64,000 nt of DNA, from positions 1-64,000 of the forward strand of contig NZ_JYKY01000020.1 in NCBI RefSeq assembly GCF_001042985.1, given 5' to 3'. Shown here one piece after another: positions 7,758-17,140 of the stretch. The first letter of the stretch is position 1; each line of letters starts with the position of its first letter. The notes beneath the pieces were generated by a model. The model had not been told where the DNA came from. It did no database searches and saw nothing but the letters and a program-made list of their open reading frames with translations. Both the position numbers and the translations under genes were made by a program. The DNA comes from Pseudomonas lundensis (lineage in GTDB: Bacteria; Pseudomonadota; Gammaproteobacteria; Pseudomonadales; Pseudomonadaceae).

Positions 7758-8585
7758 ATGCCTGACTTCTCTGGCTTGCCGTTGGTGATTGAGCCCAAAG
7801 ACCTGCATGATCGGCTCGACGCAGCGAACCTGATTATTGTCGACCTGACCAGCAAGGCACGCTACGCCCAAGGCCACGTGCCAGGCGCGCGCTTCGTTGA
7901 TCCCAAGCGCACCCAACTCGGCCTGCCGCCTGCTCCGGGCTTATTGCCCACGCAAGCTGCGCTCGAAAAACTGTTCAGCGAATTGGGGCACAACCCTGAC
8001 GCGGTCTACGTGGTGTATGACGATGAAGGCGGCGGTTGGGCGGGCCGCTTTATCTGGCTGCTGGATGTGATCGGGCACAAGGCGTATCACTATGTAGACG
8101 GCGGTATTCAAGCATGGATCGCCGATGGCCTGCGCGAATCAACCGAGGTTCCGACGCCTAAAAACGCACCGGTCACGCTGACCCTGCACGACGAACCCAC
8201 TGCCACCCGCGAATACCTGCAAAGCCGGTTGGGCGCTGCCGATCTGGCGATTTGGGACGCTCGCAGCCCGGCTGAGTACAGCGGCGAAAAAGTGCTGGCG
8301 GCCAAAGGGGGTCATATCCCCGGCGCGAAAAATTTTGAATGGACCGCAGGCATGGATAAAGCCCGCAGCCTGCGCATCCGCACGGACATGGCGCAGATCC
8401 TTGAGGATCTGGGCATTACGCCCGACAAAGAAGTGATTACCCACTGCCAGACTCACCATCGTTCTGGCTTTACGTATCTGGTGGCCAAGGCGCTCGGTTA
8501 CCCGCGCGTCAAAGGCTACGCAGGCTCCTGGGGCGAATGGGGCAACCACCCCGACACCCCCGTCGAACTGCCTGCCAAACATTAA
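7758..8585 (+). CDS. rhdA: Thiosulfate sulfurtransferase (rhodanese)
   Basis: The enzyme moves sulfane sulfur from a donor such as thiosulfate to cyanide or thiol acceptors. The 275-residue protein is a tandem rhodanese: an inactive N-terminal domain (about 5-130) and a catalytic C-terminal domain with active Cys in ITHCQTHHRSG, the loop that identifies the Azotobacter/Pseudomonas RhdA type. CTGGAG precedes the ATG at 7758, which is chosen over an earlier in-frame ATG lying inside the HDOD gene. psd starts nine bases after its stop, so the two are probably co-transcribed. Confidence 0.93.
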   Translation: MPDFSGLPLVIEPKDLHDRLDAANLIIVDLTSKARYAQGHVPGARFVDPKRTQLGLPPAPGLLPTQAALEKLFSELGHNPDAVYVVYDDEGGGWAGRFIWLLDVIGHKAYHYVDGGIQAWIADGLRESTEVPTPKNAPVTLTLHDEPTATREYLQSRLGAADLAIWDARSPAEYSGEKVLAAKGGHIPGAKNFEWTAGMDKARSLRIRTDMAQILEDLGITPDKEVITHCQTHHRSGFTYLVAKALGYPRVKGYAGSWGEWGNHPDTPVELPAKH

Positions 8586-8594
8586 GGACCCGTC

Positions 8595-9446
8595 ATGAAA
8601 AAGCGTTTGTTTCTCCTCAGTCAGTACCTGTTGCCGCATCACCTGCTGTCGCGCCTGGCCGGCTGCGTTGCCGAGTGCCGCGTGCGCTGGTTCAAAAATG
8701 CCTTCACCACCTGGTTCGCCAAGCGTTATCAGGTGGACATGTCTCAGGCCCTGGTTGAAGACATCACCGCTTACGAGCACTTCAATGCATTCTTCACCCG
8801 CGCCCTGAAAGACGGCGCACGCCCGCTGGACCAGACGCCAGGCGCCATTTTAAGCCCGGCCGACGGGGCGGTCAGCCAACTGGGCGCGATTGAACACGGT
8901 CGCGTGTTTCAGGCCAAAGGCCACAGCTACAGCGTGCTGGAGCTGGTGGGCGGCGATCCGGCCGTGGCCTCGCCGTTCATGGGCGGTGAGTTCGCCACCA
9001 TTTACCTGTCGCCCAAGGATTACCACCGCGTGCACATGCCGTTGGCCGGTACGCTGCGTGAAATGATCTACGTGCCGGGCCGCCTGTTTTCGGTCAACCA
9101 GACCACGGCAGAAAACGTGCCGGAACTGTTCGCCCGCAACGAACGCGCCGTGTGCATTTTCGACACCGAACGCGGCCCGATGGCCGTGGTGCTGGTGGGC
9201 GCGATGATCGTGGCTTCGATTGAAACGGTGTTCGCAGGGTTGGTCACGCCGCCCAAGCGCGAGCTGAAAACCTTCCGTTATGACGAAGCAGCGCGTGCGC
9301 CGATCCATCTGGAAAAAGGCGCCGAGTTGGGCCGCTTCAAACTGGGTTCGACCGCAATCGTGCTGTTCGGGCCAGAACAGGTGAAATGGGCGCAAGAGCT
9401 GACGGCGGGTTCGCCGGTGATGATGGGCCAGAAGATCGGCGAGTAA
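8595..9446 (+). CDS. psd: Phosphatidylserine decarboxylase
   Basis: Psd converts phosphatidylserine to phosphatidylethanolamine at the inner membrane. The 283-residue proenzyme carries the self-cleavage motif LGST at residues 250-253; cleavage before Ser252 gives the small alpha subunit with its pyruvoyl group. Other family signatures are the ILSPADG stretch (about residue 88), FMGG (about 126) and YHRVHMP (about 143). AAGGA precedes the ATG. It follows rhdA closely and ends at a strong hairpin facing serB. Confidence 0.96.
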   Translation: MKKRLFLLSQYLLPHHLLSRLAGCVAECRVRWFKNAFTTWFAKRYQVDMSQALVEDITAYEHFNAFFTRALKDGARPLDQTPGAILSPADGAVSQLGAIEHGRVFQAKGHSYSVLELVGGDPAVASPFMGGEFATIYLSPKDYHRVHMPLAGTLREMIYVPGRLFSVNQTTAENVPELFARNERAVCIFDTERGPMAVVLVGAMIVASIETVFAGLVTPPKRELKTFRYDEAARAPIHLEKGAELGRFKLGSTAIVLFGPEQVKWAQELTAGSPVMMGQKIGE

Positions 9447-9456
9447 ATCCTGGCAT

Positions 9457-9479
9457 CGCTGCCGCAGGGTGCGGCAGCG
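9457..9479. terminator. 10-bp hairpin between psd and serB
   Basis: CGCTGCCGCA (9457-9466) pairs perfectly with TGCGGCAGCG (9470-9479) around GGG. It lies between the convergent psd and serB stops. It lacks a clear T-tract, so it may end transcription with help or protect RNA ends. Confidence 0.5.
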
Positions 9480-9493
9480 ACGACAGTGACGGA

Positions 9494-10708
9494 TTAACCC
9501 TGGCTGTTGCGGTCGCGCTGACCTAACAGATACAGCACGCCATCCAGGCCCAGCGTTGAAATCGCGTGCTTGGCCGACTTCTTCACCAGCGGCTTGGCAC
9601 GGAACGCGACCCCAAGACCCGCGATGGCCAGCATGGCCAGATCGTTGGCGCCGTCCCCGACCGCAATGGTCTGCTCCAGGCTCAAACCTTCCTTTTGCGC
9701 CAGTTCGCGCAGCAAGTCTGCTTTGCGCTGCGCATCAACGATCGGCTCGACTGCCACGCCGGTCACTTTGCCGTCCACCACTTCCAGCTCATTGGCGAAC
9801 ACGTAGTCAATGCCCAGCTTGGCCTGCAACTGCTTGGCGAAATAGGTGAAACCACCGGACAGAATCGCGGTTTTGTAGCCCAGACGCTTGAGTTCAGCGA
9901 ACAGCACTTCTGCGCCTTCGGTCAAACGCAGCGATGCACCGATGGCGTCCAGCACACCGACGTCCAACCCCTTGAGCAAGGCCAAGCGCTCTTTGAAACT
10001 GGCCTTGAAGTCCAGCTCACCCGCCATGGCACGTTCGGTGATTTGCGCCACTTGATCGCCCACACCCGCGGCTTTGGCCAGTTCGTCGATGACTTCGGCT
10101 TCAATCAGGGTCGAGTCCATGTCGAAAACGGCCAGGCGGCGATTACGACGGAACAGGGTGTCTTCCTGCAGCGCGATGTCGATGTTGAGCGCCTGCGACA
10201 ACTCGAAGAACTCGGCACGCAAGGCATCAAGGTCAGCCACTTCGCCCGTGACGCGCAGCTCGATGCAGCTCTTGCTCAGACGCGTCGGCGCATCCAGCGG
10301 CACGCGGCCGGACAGGCGATCGGTCTGTTCAATGTTCAAACCGTGCTGGCTGATCACCGACGTCACGCGTAACAGCTCCAGGGCGGTGACCTGACGGCTC
10401 ATCAATGTCACCACGTGACGCTTCTGGCTTTGTTCGTTCACCCAACGCTGGTAATGCGCTTCGCTAATGGGGTCAAAACGCAGTTGCAGCCCTTCATTGG
10501 CAATCAGGGGTTGCAGGTCTTTGAGCACGGCCGACACTTGATCGGCTTGCTCGATTTCAACCAGATACCCCAACGACAAAACGCCATGAATGACGGCCTG
10601 GCCGATGTCGAGCATGTTCACACCATTGTTGGCCAGCACCCCAGTGATGGCCGCAGTGAGACCCGGACGGTCTTCACCCGTGATGTTTATCAAGACGATT
10701 TCGCGCAA
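9494..10708 (-). CDS. serB: Phosphoserine phosphatase SerB with two ACT domains
   Basis: SerB carries out the last step of serine synthesis, dephosphorylating phosphoserine. The 404-residue protein has two N-terminal ACT-type domains (about 1-80 and 95-175), the Pseudomonas/mycobacterial arrangement linked to amino-acid regulation. A HAD phosphatase core follows: motif I FDMDSTLIEAE (about 195-205), motif II LSGGFTYF, and the C-terminal VGDGANDLAML. It diverges from an AhpA/YtjB-like gene, the same partnership seen in E. coli. Confidence 0.96.
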   Translation of the reverse strand: MREIVLINITGEDRPGLTAAITGVLANNGVNMLDIGQAVIHGVLSLGYLVEIEQADQVSAVLKDLQPLIANEGLQLRFDPISEAHYQRWVNEQSQKRHVVTLMSRQVTALELLRVTSVISQHGLNIEQTDRLSGRVPLDAPTRLSKSCIELRVTGEVADLDALRAEFFELSQALNIDIALQEDTLFRRNRRLAVFDMDSTLIEAEVIDELAKAAGVGDQVAQITERAMAGELDFKASFKERLALLKGLDVGVLDAIGASLRLTEGAEVLFAELKRLGYKTAILSGGFTYFAKQLQAKLGIDYVFANELEVVDGKVTGVAVEPIVDAQRKADLLRELAQKEGLSLEQTIAVGDGANDLAMLAIAGLGVAFRAKPLVKKSAKHAISTLGLDGVLYLLGQRDRNSQG

Positions 10709-10840
10709 GGCACACCCCCATTCGCTAAAAAAAACGCATTCTACCCACTTTCAGTGACCATCGGGCATCGCCAAGGCTTTGCCGCCTGTGGGCCGCTCGC
10801 TATACTGCGCACCAATTTAACGGACTAAGAGCCGCGCTCA

Positions 10841-12373
10841 GTGAACCGGCCATCGCCTGTCAAAACCGATAACTTCTTCCTGCTGATCTTCCGGGCCCTG
10901 CGCGATCGCCGCATTCCGCTGGCTCTGCGTATTGCCAGCCATAACGTGATTCTGGTCGCCCTGGCGCTGGTGATTTACGCCGTGGTCATGGGCCTGCAAT
11001 TCAAGCAGGCCATGCATGATCAGGCCGACGCACTGGGTCAGAGCCTGACCACGCAAACCGCGACGTCTGCCACCGAGCTGCTGGTGTCCAATGACATCCT
11101 CAGCCTCAACGTGCTGCTCAATAACCTGACGAAAAACCCGTTGGTGGCGCACGCGGCTATTTATAGCGTTGACAACCGCATCCTCGCAGAAGCCGGTGAG
11201 CGACCGAAAAACGGCCTGCTGGGCGAAGCCGAAGGCATGTACCAGACCAAAATCACGTTCCAGGACGTGACCGCCGGGCATCTGCGCATCAGCCTCGACA
11301 TGAACCAGTTCCAGCAACCGATGACCATCAGCCTGCAAAGCATGGGCATCCTCAGCGCAATTTTGCTGGCGCTGGCACTGGCCTTGAGCCTGCGTCTGGG
11401 GCGTCACATCTCCACCCCGTTGTTGCAATTGCGTGTGTGGCTGCGCGAGCCTGATCCCTACACCCCGGCGATCAACCGCCAGGATGAAATCGGTGATCTG
11501 GCGCGCCAGCTTCACACTCGCCTGGCACCGCCTGCGCCAGAGCCCGAGCCAGAACCTGAGCCCGATTACGACGACAGCGACTACGAAGACGACGAGCCAG
11601 AGCCCTCGTTCGAAGTGCGCAACCTGCGCGACCCGGACTTTGACGAAGCGCCTGCTGCGCCAGCCCCCAAAGCGGCCCCGCGGCACGTGGTTCATGCTGA
11701 AGAAGACGACAGCGACGAAGACCCGTTTGCCGACCTGCGCGACACGGGCAGTGCCGCCCCGGCGACCCTGGCCAAGCCGCAGCCGACCGCACCCTCCGCG
11801 CCACAGCCGAGCGCTGTGCTGGCCGTGCAACTGGGTGCGCAGGATCAACTGCGTCGCCTGCCCCGCGCCCGCCTGACCGAATTACTGGAACGTTATCGCG
11901 ACTGCCTGGAGCAAGCCGCCTCGCTGTATGACAGCGAGCTGCACACGCTCAACGATGGCAGCACGCTGATGCTGTTCCACAGCGAAGACAGCGGCGACGA
12001 CTACCTGACCAACGCCATTTGCTGCGGTGAGCTGTTGCGCGCACTGGGTCACGCCTTGCAAATCGAAGTGGCAGACAGTGGCATCACCTTGCAGCTGCAA
12101 TTGGGGCTGGTGGTGGGCGAAGGCCTGACGGGCATGAGCCAGATCGACTTGCTGCTGACTGAAACCGCGCAAGACGCGCTGGCGCTGTCACAACACAGCC
12201 GCAACTTGCTGCTGGTTGAGCGCAAGATCAGCGACGATGCGCTGATTCGCCAGCGCGCCCGCATCCGCCCGATTGCCAGCCCTGAAGGGGCGTGCTGTGT
12301 AGAGCGCTTGATGGAACCGTACCCGTCGATGCTTGAACGCCAATTGGCGCGCATGCACGAGAAGCGCGGGTAA
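10841..12373 (+). CDS. AhpA/YtjB (Smp)-family membrane protein
   Basis: The 510-residue protein begins at GTG (10841), directly after the in-frame upstream region. It has a membrane helix near residue 40, a small extracytoplasmic domain (about 60-155), a second helix (about 160-185) and a HAMP-like segment (RLGRHISTPLLQLR). A very acidic low-complexity linker with repeated Pro-Glu pairs follows (about 228-260), and then a cytoplasmic C-terminal domain of about 190 residues. The divergent serB neighbour supports kinship with YtjB/Smp, whose role is poorly known. The acidic linker is far longer than in the enterobacterial protein as I remember it. A sensory role is inferred from architecture only. 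Confidence 0.78.
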   Translation: MNRPSPVKTDNFFLLIFRALRDRRIPLALRIASHNVILVALALVIYAVVMGLQFKQAMHDQADALGQSLTTQTATSATELLVSNDILSLNVLLNNLTKNPLVAHAAIYSVDNRILAEAGERPKNGLLGEAEGMYQTKITFQDVTAGHLRISLDMNQFQQPMTISLQSMGILSAILLALALALSLRLGRHISTPLLQLRVWLREPDPYTPAINRQDEIGDLARQLHTRLAPPAPEPEPEPEPDYDDSDYEDDEPEPSFEVRNLRDPDFDEAPAAPAPKAAPRHVVHAEEDDSDEDPFADLRDTGSAAPATLAKPQPTAPSAPQPSAVLAVQLGAQDQLRRLPRARLTELLERYRDCLEQAASLYDSELHTLNDGSTLMLFHSEDSGDDYLTNAICCGELLRALGHALQIEVADSGITLQLQLGLVVGEGLTGMSQIDLLLTETAQDALALSQHSRNLLLVERKISDDALIRQRARIRPIASPEGACCVERLMEPYPSMLERQLARMHEKRG

Positions 12374-12386
12374 ATCCACACACGCA

Positions 12387-12420
12387 CTCACCCCCTCCAT
12401 CCGGGAGAGGGTTGGGTGAG
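12387..12420. repeat. CTCACCC...GGGTGAG intergenic hairpin
   Basis: CTCACCC (12387-12393) pairs with GGGTGAG (12414-12420), with a further CCTC/GAGG pairing inside. The wording (ctcacccc, ctccatccgggagag, ggttgggtgag) resembles the hairpins at 22792-22824 and 4125-4153. It may be one copy of a dispersed intergenic hairpin family. Confidence 0.4.
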
Positions 12421-12436
12421 GCGCTTTTGACCTGCA

Positions 12437-12468
12437 AAAAAAATCCCGCTCAGATGCGGGATTTTTTT
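12437..12468. terminator. Bidirectional intrinsic terminator
   Basis: AAAAAAATCCCGC (12437-12449) and GCGGGATTTTTTT (12456-12468) form a perfect 13-bp stem with a six-base loop and T-tracts on both strands. It is placed between the convergent AhpA-like gene and the PqiC-like gene. It is the clearest intrinsic terminator in the window. Confidence 0.92.
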
Positions 12469-12483
12469 GTAGTGGTCACTGAC

Positions 12484-13191
12484 TCAGAAGCGAAACACTT
12501 CCATGTCGGTGCGAATCGGTGAAGCCATCGGAATGCGGGGCTTGTCTGATTCTCCTTTGCGGGCCGGCTTTGGCTCCGGCTTGCGGGACTCCACCAACGG
12601 CGGCTGGTTGGCCAACGGTTTAAGGGCCACCGCCAATTGCTGACTCATCTGTTGCAACAACTCGCCTTGAGCCTTGACCTGAGAGGCGGTGGTGCCATCG
12701 TGCTGTTTTTCCAGATGCACCATGCGGTTATCACGCACCTGACCGCGACGGTCAATCAGACGCCATTGCGCATCAAGGATGGCCGGCTGATTTTTGCCAG
12801 AGTCCAGACGCGTAATCGACAACAACACTTGCACGTCCGGGGCGAAGCCCGCAGGGGCCGGGGCCAATACCACGCGCTGGCTGTCCAGACGCCAGGCCAG
12901 TTGGCGAAGCAGCAGTTGATCGATATCCGCCGACAGGCTACCTGCCCAACGACCATCGGTGGCCGCGCTCAGGCTGCCGTCGGTTTGACGTTGCAGCAGG
13001 GTTTCACGTTGCAGGTAGTCAGCCACGGTGACCGGGCCGAGTACCACGGCCATGCCGGCGCTTTGCGCGGGCTGGCCGGGGGTGCCGCTGTCCAGTTGGT
13101 ACAAGGCCGCTGGCTGATGCGTGGAGCACCCCGCCAGACCGAGCACACCGGTCAGCAACGCAATTAAAGGAAGGCGCAGAACGTTCATCAT
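12484..13191 (-). CDS. PqiC/YmbA (DUF330) family lipoprotein
   Basis: The 235-residue product begins with a lipoprotein signal (LIALLTGVLGLAGC, lipobox Cys near residue 21), so it is probably anchored in the outer membrane facing the periplasm. The body (ALYQLDSG, then VVLGPVTVADYLQRE, then WAGSLSADIDQLLL) matches the PqiC/YmbA family, partners of MCE lipid-transport proteins. No MCE or PqiAB gene is adjacent. I chose ATG 13191 over a longer frame because the signal peptide begins there; ATG 13188 is equally possible. The C-terminal 40 residues are Pro/Lys-rich. Confidence 0.82.
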   Translation of the reverse strand: MMNVLRLPLIALLTGVLGLAGCSTHQPAALYQLDSGTPGQPAQSAGMAVVLGPVTVADYLQRETLLQRQTDGSLSAATDGRWAGSLSADIDQLLLRQLAWRLDSQRVVLAPAPAGFAPDVQVLLSITRLDSGKNQPAILDAQWRLIDRRGQVRDNRMVHLEKQHDGTTASQVKAQGELLQQMSQQLAVALKPLANQPPLVESRKPEPKPARKGESDKPRIPMASPIRTDMEVFRF

Positions 13192-13368
13192 TCCATCCAG
13201 GTGGCAGCCATCGGGCGCGCCAAAGTGTGATTCTCGAAAAAGTCGCTGGCCACATCGCCAAGGGGCGGTGCCGCAAGTGCGCCATATCATCCGCGAATAT
13301 CCAGCCCGACTCCAGCGCCGCGGACCCGATCTACGTGAAAAAACGCAGATCGGGCGCTCTAAACGGGC

Positions 13369-15633
13369 TTAATTGGGCGTTTCTACCAACATCGCGTCCA
13401 CGCGCTGGAAACCACGGGGCAATTTGTTGCCTCGACGTCCGCGTTCGCCCTTGTAATGTTCGAGGTCATCAGGCTTGAGCGACAGGTTGCGTTTGCCAGC
13501 CTGCAACACCAGCGTGGCGTTGTCGGGTAACACGGCAATATCGGTCACGTATTCTTCGCGACTGGCCACGCGATCGCCGGGTATACCGATGATCTTGTTG
13601 CCTTTGCCTTTGCCCAGCTGCGGCAAGTCGCTGACCTTGAAGATCAGCAAACGCCCTTCCGTGGTTACCGCCGCCAACCAGTTATGCTCGCGGTCGGTGA
13701 CCGGGCGCGGCTGCATGACCTTGGCGCCCTTGGGCAGGCTGAGCAAGGCTTTACCCGCCTTGTTCTTGGCTTGCAGGTCTTCACCCTTGACCACAAAGCC
13801 ATAACCCGCGTCAGAGGCAATGACGAACAGCGCGTCGTCTTCAGGCAACAGCACGCATTCAAAACTGGCACCCGGTGGCGGCGTCAGGCGACCGGTCAAC
13901 GGTTCGCCCTGACCACGGGCCGAGGGCAAGGTGTGCGCCGCCACCGAATAACTGCGCCCGGTGGAGTCGATGAACACCGCAAACTGGTTGGAACGCCCCG
14001 CCGCCGCGGTTTTGTAGCCGTCACCCGCTTTATAGGAGAGCCCGGTGGCGTCGAGGTCATGGCCTTTACCGCACCGGACCCAGCCCTTTTCAGACAGGAC
14101 AACGGTCACAGGCTCAGTCGGGACAAGCTCGTTTTCCGACAGAGCCTTGGCTTCTGCACGGGCCACGATAGGCGAACGACGGTCATCGCCGTAGGTTTTG
14201 GCATCTTCCAGCAGTTCGCTGCGCACCAGTTTTTTCAGCTTGGCTTCGCTGCCGAGCAGGGCTTGCAACTTGGCCTGTTCTTTACGCAGGGCATCCTGTT
14301 CGTCACGCAGCTTCATCTCTTCGAGACGGGCCAACTGGCGCAAGCGCGTGTCGAGGATGTAGTCGGCCTGTGTTTCGGTCAGGGCAAACCGTGCAATCAA
14401 TTCAGCCTTGGGGTGCTCCTCGGTGCGGATGATGTGAATCACTTCATCGAGGTTCAGGTAAGCCGTCAGCAAACCGTCCAACAGGTGCAGGCGACGCTCG
14501 ACTTTATCGAGGCGGAACTGCAAGCGCCGACGCACGGTGTTGATACGGAATTCCAGCCATTCCACCAGCAGGGCCCGCAGGTTTTTCAACTGCGGCTTGC
14601 CATCCAGGCCAATGATGTTGATGTTGACGCGGAACGTGGACTCCAGATCCGTCACGGCGAACAGATGCTGCATCAGTTCGTCGAGGTCGACCTTGTTATT
14701 GCGGGGAATGATGACGATGCGGCACGGGTTTTCGTGGTCCGATTCGTCACGCAGATCAGTCACCATCGCCAGCTTGGTCGGTTTGGCCTGCATCAATGCG
14801 GCAATTTGCTCCAGCACCTTGGCGCCCGAGACCTGATGCGGCAAGGCGGTGACGACGATATCGCCGTCTTCCACGTGATACACCGCGCGCATGCGCACCG
14901 AGCCACGACCGGTCTGATAGATCTTCAGCAGGTCGGCGCGCGGGGTGATGATTTCAGCTTCGGTCGGGTAGTCCGGGCCTTGAATGTGTTCGCACAGTTG
15001 CTCAACCGTGGCCTTGGGTTCATCGAGCAAACGCACGCAAGCGGTGGCGACTTCTCGCAGGTTGTGCGGCGGTACGTCCGTGGCCATGCCCACGGCAATG
15101 CCGGTGGTGCCATTGAGCAGGATATTCGGCAAACGTGCAGGCAACACAGCCGGTTCGTCCAGCGTGCCGTCGAAGTTGGGTACCCAGTCCGCCGTGCCCT
15201 GACCCAGTTCGCTGAGCAGGACTTCGGAGTAACGCGACAAGCGCGCCTCGGTGTAACGCATGGCGGCGAACGACTTGGGATCGTCCGGCGCACCCCAGTT
15301 GCCCTGACCGTCAACCAGTGTGTAGCGGTAGCTGAACGGCTGCGCCATCAGCACCATGGCTTCGTAACAGGCCGAATCGCCGTGGGGGTGAAACTTGCCG
15401 AGCACGTCACCGACGGTACGCGCCGATTTCTTGTGCTTGGCGTCTGCGTCCAGCCCCAACTCGCTCATGGCGTAGACGATACGCCGCTGTACAGGCTTGA
15501 GGCCGTCGCCGATGTGCGGCAAGGCCCGGTCCATGATCACGTACATGGAGTAGTTGAGGTAGGCCTGTTCGGTGAAGTCGGCCAGTGACCGGCGTTCTAC
15601 GCCGTCCAGGCTGAGATCAAGGGAGTCGCTCAT
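13369..15633 (-). CDS. parC: DNA topoisomerase IV subunit A
   Basis: ParC is the breakage-reunion subunit of topoisomerase IV, which separates linked daughter chromosomes. The 754-residue protein has the winged-helix domain with catalytic Tyr in AAMRYTEARLS (Tyr127), the coiled-coil gate region (about 330-480) and a C-terminal beta-propeller region (from about 500). In the quinolone-resistance region Ser87 and Glu91 (HPHGDSACYE) are the susceptible-type residues. It is the last gene of a series running from parE through two small genes, 11 bases after the protease gene. Confidence 0.97.
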   Translation of the reverse strand: MSDSLDLSLDGVERRSLADFTEQAYLNYSMYVIMDRALPHIGDGLKPVQRRIVYAMSELGLDADAKHKKSARTVGDVLGKFHPHGDSACYEAMVLMAQPFSYRYTLVDGQGNWGAPDDPKSFAAMRYTEARLSRYSEVLLSELGQGTADWVPNFDGTLDEPAVLPARLPNILLNGTTGIAVGMATDVPPHNLREVATACVRLLDEPKATVEQLCEHIQGPDYPTEAEIITPRADLLKIYQTGRGSVRMRAVYHVEDGDIVVTALPHQVSGAKVLEQIAALMQAKPTKLAMVTDLRDESDHENPCRIVIIPRNNKVDLDELMQHLFAVTDLESTFRVNINIIGLDGKPQLKNLRALLVEWLEFRINTVRRRLQFRLDKVERRLHLLDGLLTAYLNLDEVIHIIRTEEHPKAELIARFALTETQADYILDTRLRQLARLEEMKLRDEQDALRKEQAKLQALLGSEAKLKKLVRSELLEDAKTYGDDRRSPIVARAEAKALSENELVPTEPVTVVLSEKGWVRCGKGHDLDATGLSYKAGDGYKTAAAGRSNQFAVFIDSTGRSYSVAAHTLPSARGQGEPLTGRLTPPPGASFECVLLPEDDALFVIASDAGYGFVVKGEDLQAKNKAGKALLSLPKGAKVMQPRPVTDREHNWLAAVTTEGRLLIFKVSDLPQLGKGKGNKIIGIPGDRVASREEYVTDIAVLPDNATLVLQAGKRNLSLKPDDLEHYKGERGRRGNKLPRGFQRVDAMLVETPN

Positions 15634-15644
15634 GCGGACCTCAT

Positions 15645-16166
15645 TCAGTTCGTTGTCTGGCGCAGCAGCATGGTGCCGCCGCGCTGGGTGAATTCAAGTT
15701 TTTTCAAAGCGCTCATGCCCAGCAACACCTGTTCGCCGTCCAGCCCCGGCGCAGCCACTGCGCGCACGTTGCGCAACACAATGGCACCCAGTTGCAGGCG
15801 GTCGATGTGCGTGCGATAGCCCTGCGCCTGCCCGTTGGCGGTATTGAGGGTCACGGGCACGCCCTTGGGCAATGCCAGTTGCCGGGCCAAATCCAGCGGG
15901 ACCGCCACGTCGGTGGCCCCGGTATCCAGTAAAAATTCCACCGGCACGTTGTTGATACGGCCGCTGGCGACGAAGTGCCCCTGCACGTTGGCTTGCAGCT
16001 TGACGTCGATGAAGCCTTCGCCCTGTTCCGAAACCACGTCGCGGTTGGGGTTCTCCTGACGCTGCTCCCAGCGCCCGAAAAACTGGGTCGCCAGGTACAG
16101 GCCCGCACACCAGGCCACGATCATGAAGACACGACCGGCCCGTTTGCCCGGTGGTTGCTGGCTCAT
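15645..16166 (-). CDS. Retropepsin-like aspartic protease (clan AA, TIGR02281 type)
   Basis: The 173-residue product has one N-terminal membrane helix (FMIVAWCAGLYLATQFF) followed by a periplasmic retropepsin-like domain. The active-site triad is clear in FLLDTGATDVAVP (about residues 75-87), and the flap and LLGMSALKKLEF near the end match the family. The ATG at 16166 overlaps the TGA of the upstream gene (ATGA), which favours it over the longer frame. Position between parE and parC genes is conserved in Pseudomonas as I recall. The substrate is unknown. Confidence 0.85.
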   Translation of the reverse strand: MSQQPPGKRAGRVFMIVAWCAGLYLATQFFGRWEQRQENPNRDVVSEQGEGFIDVKLQANVQGHFVASGRINNVPVEFLLDTGATDVAVPLDLARQLALPKGVPVTLNTANGQAQGYRTHIDRLQLGAIVLRNVRAVAAPGLDGEQVLLGMSALKKLEFTQRGGTMLLRQTTN

Positions 16167-17140
16167 GACCGGGCGCCCCAACCACCGGGCGGCGCCGCAA
16201 AGCGGTAGACCACCGGACGCGCCTCGCCATCGGCACGCACGTGGCTGCCATTGTCGACACCGATCCAGGCCCCTTGAGCGTCGACGCTCAAGGCTTCGGC
16301 ATTGCCGTAGGCCGAGGCGTAGCGGCGCGCGGCGGTCAGTGCGTCATTGGCGAACGACCAGCAGCGCTCCACGTGCCCGGTGGCAGGCGTTCGGCGGCAC
16401 ACGCGATAAGCCATGCGTTCGAGGGTGAACAACTTGCCTTCGAACACCGCCAGATCTGCGAAATCCTTGGCCTGCGATTTGGCCTTAAGTTGCGGTGGCG
16501 GCTGTTGCGGCCCCGCTTCACTCATGATCACGCAGCTGTCTTCACAGGCCCACACGCTTTGTTTTTTGTGCAGGGTCAGCAAGCCACGGCGCTCGCGCTC
16601 TGCCGCCAGCCAGATCTGATTGCCTTGCGGGTTGATCGCAATGCCTTCAAACAAGGCATTGAAATGCAGCAGCATGCCGCTGGCCCGCGCCTGACGCACC
16701 AGACCGGCGTCGATTTTCAGCCAGGAGGCGTTGCCCTGCGACGCGATCAGCACCACACCGGCATGGGATTCACTGACCACGTAACGGTTGCCCGCCGCGT
16801 CGCAGGTGATGCCTTCAAAATCCAGATCGCCACCGCGCAGCGGGCTGATGGCTTTGCCCATCATGCGCACGCCCCACGGCAAACCGGTCTTCGGCGGCTG
16901 GGGTAAGTGGAGGCTCACGGCTTCAGCCAGCCACTCGGGATAACGGGTATCGAGCCGGTAAATCTGATCATCATCGCGGTCAGACACAGCCCACATTTCA
17001 CCCTGGCACACCGCCAGCCCCGACAGATTGCCGCCGCGCATGCCTTCCACCGGGTGCTCAGACTGCAACACCAGTGCTGGCCATGTTTCGGCCATTACCG
17101 GGGTCGCCAGCACCTGCAGCGCCAACAAGGCTCTGCGCAT
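16163..17140 (-). CDS. Phytase-like esterase (secreted)
   Basis: The 325-residue protein starts with a short signal peptide (ALLALQVLATPVMA) and is probably periplasmic. The rest is a beta-propeller-like sequence typical of the 'esterase-like activity of phytase' family: GNLSGLAVCQGEMWAVSDRD, LDFEGITCD, FNALFEGIAINPQGNQIWLA and NAEALSVDAQGAWIGVDNGS. The start overlaps the parE stop by one base (TGATG), and its own stop overlaps the next gene, so translation of parE, this gene and the protease gene is coupled. The natural substrate is not known. Confidence 0.8.
   Translation of the reverse strand: MRRALLALQVLATPVMAETWPALVLQSEHPVEGMRGGNLSGLAVCQGEMWAVSDRDDDQIYRLDTRYPEWLAEAVSLHLPQPPKTGLPWGVRMMGKAISPLRGGDLDFEGITCDAAGNRYVVSESHAGVVLIASQGNASWLKIDAGLVRQARASGMLLHFNALFEGIAINPQGNQIWLAAERERRGLLTLHKKQSVWACEDSCVIMSEAGPQQPPPQLKAKSQAKDFADLAVFEGKLFTLERMAYRVCRRTPATGHVERCWSFANDALTAARRYASAYGNAEALSVDAQGAWIGVDNGSHVRADGEARPVVYRFAAPPGGWGARS

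Noticed and set aside
15361..15393. Quinolone-resistance mutation in parC
   Set aside because: Ser87 and Glu91 are the susceptible-type residues.
13684..15588. 634-codon plus-strand frame opposite parC
   Set aside because: It is a shadow of parC with no independent ribosome site or family signature.
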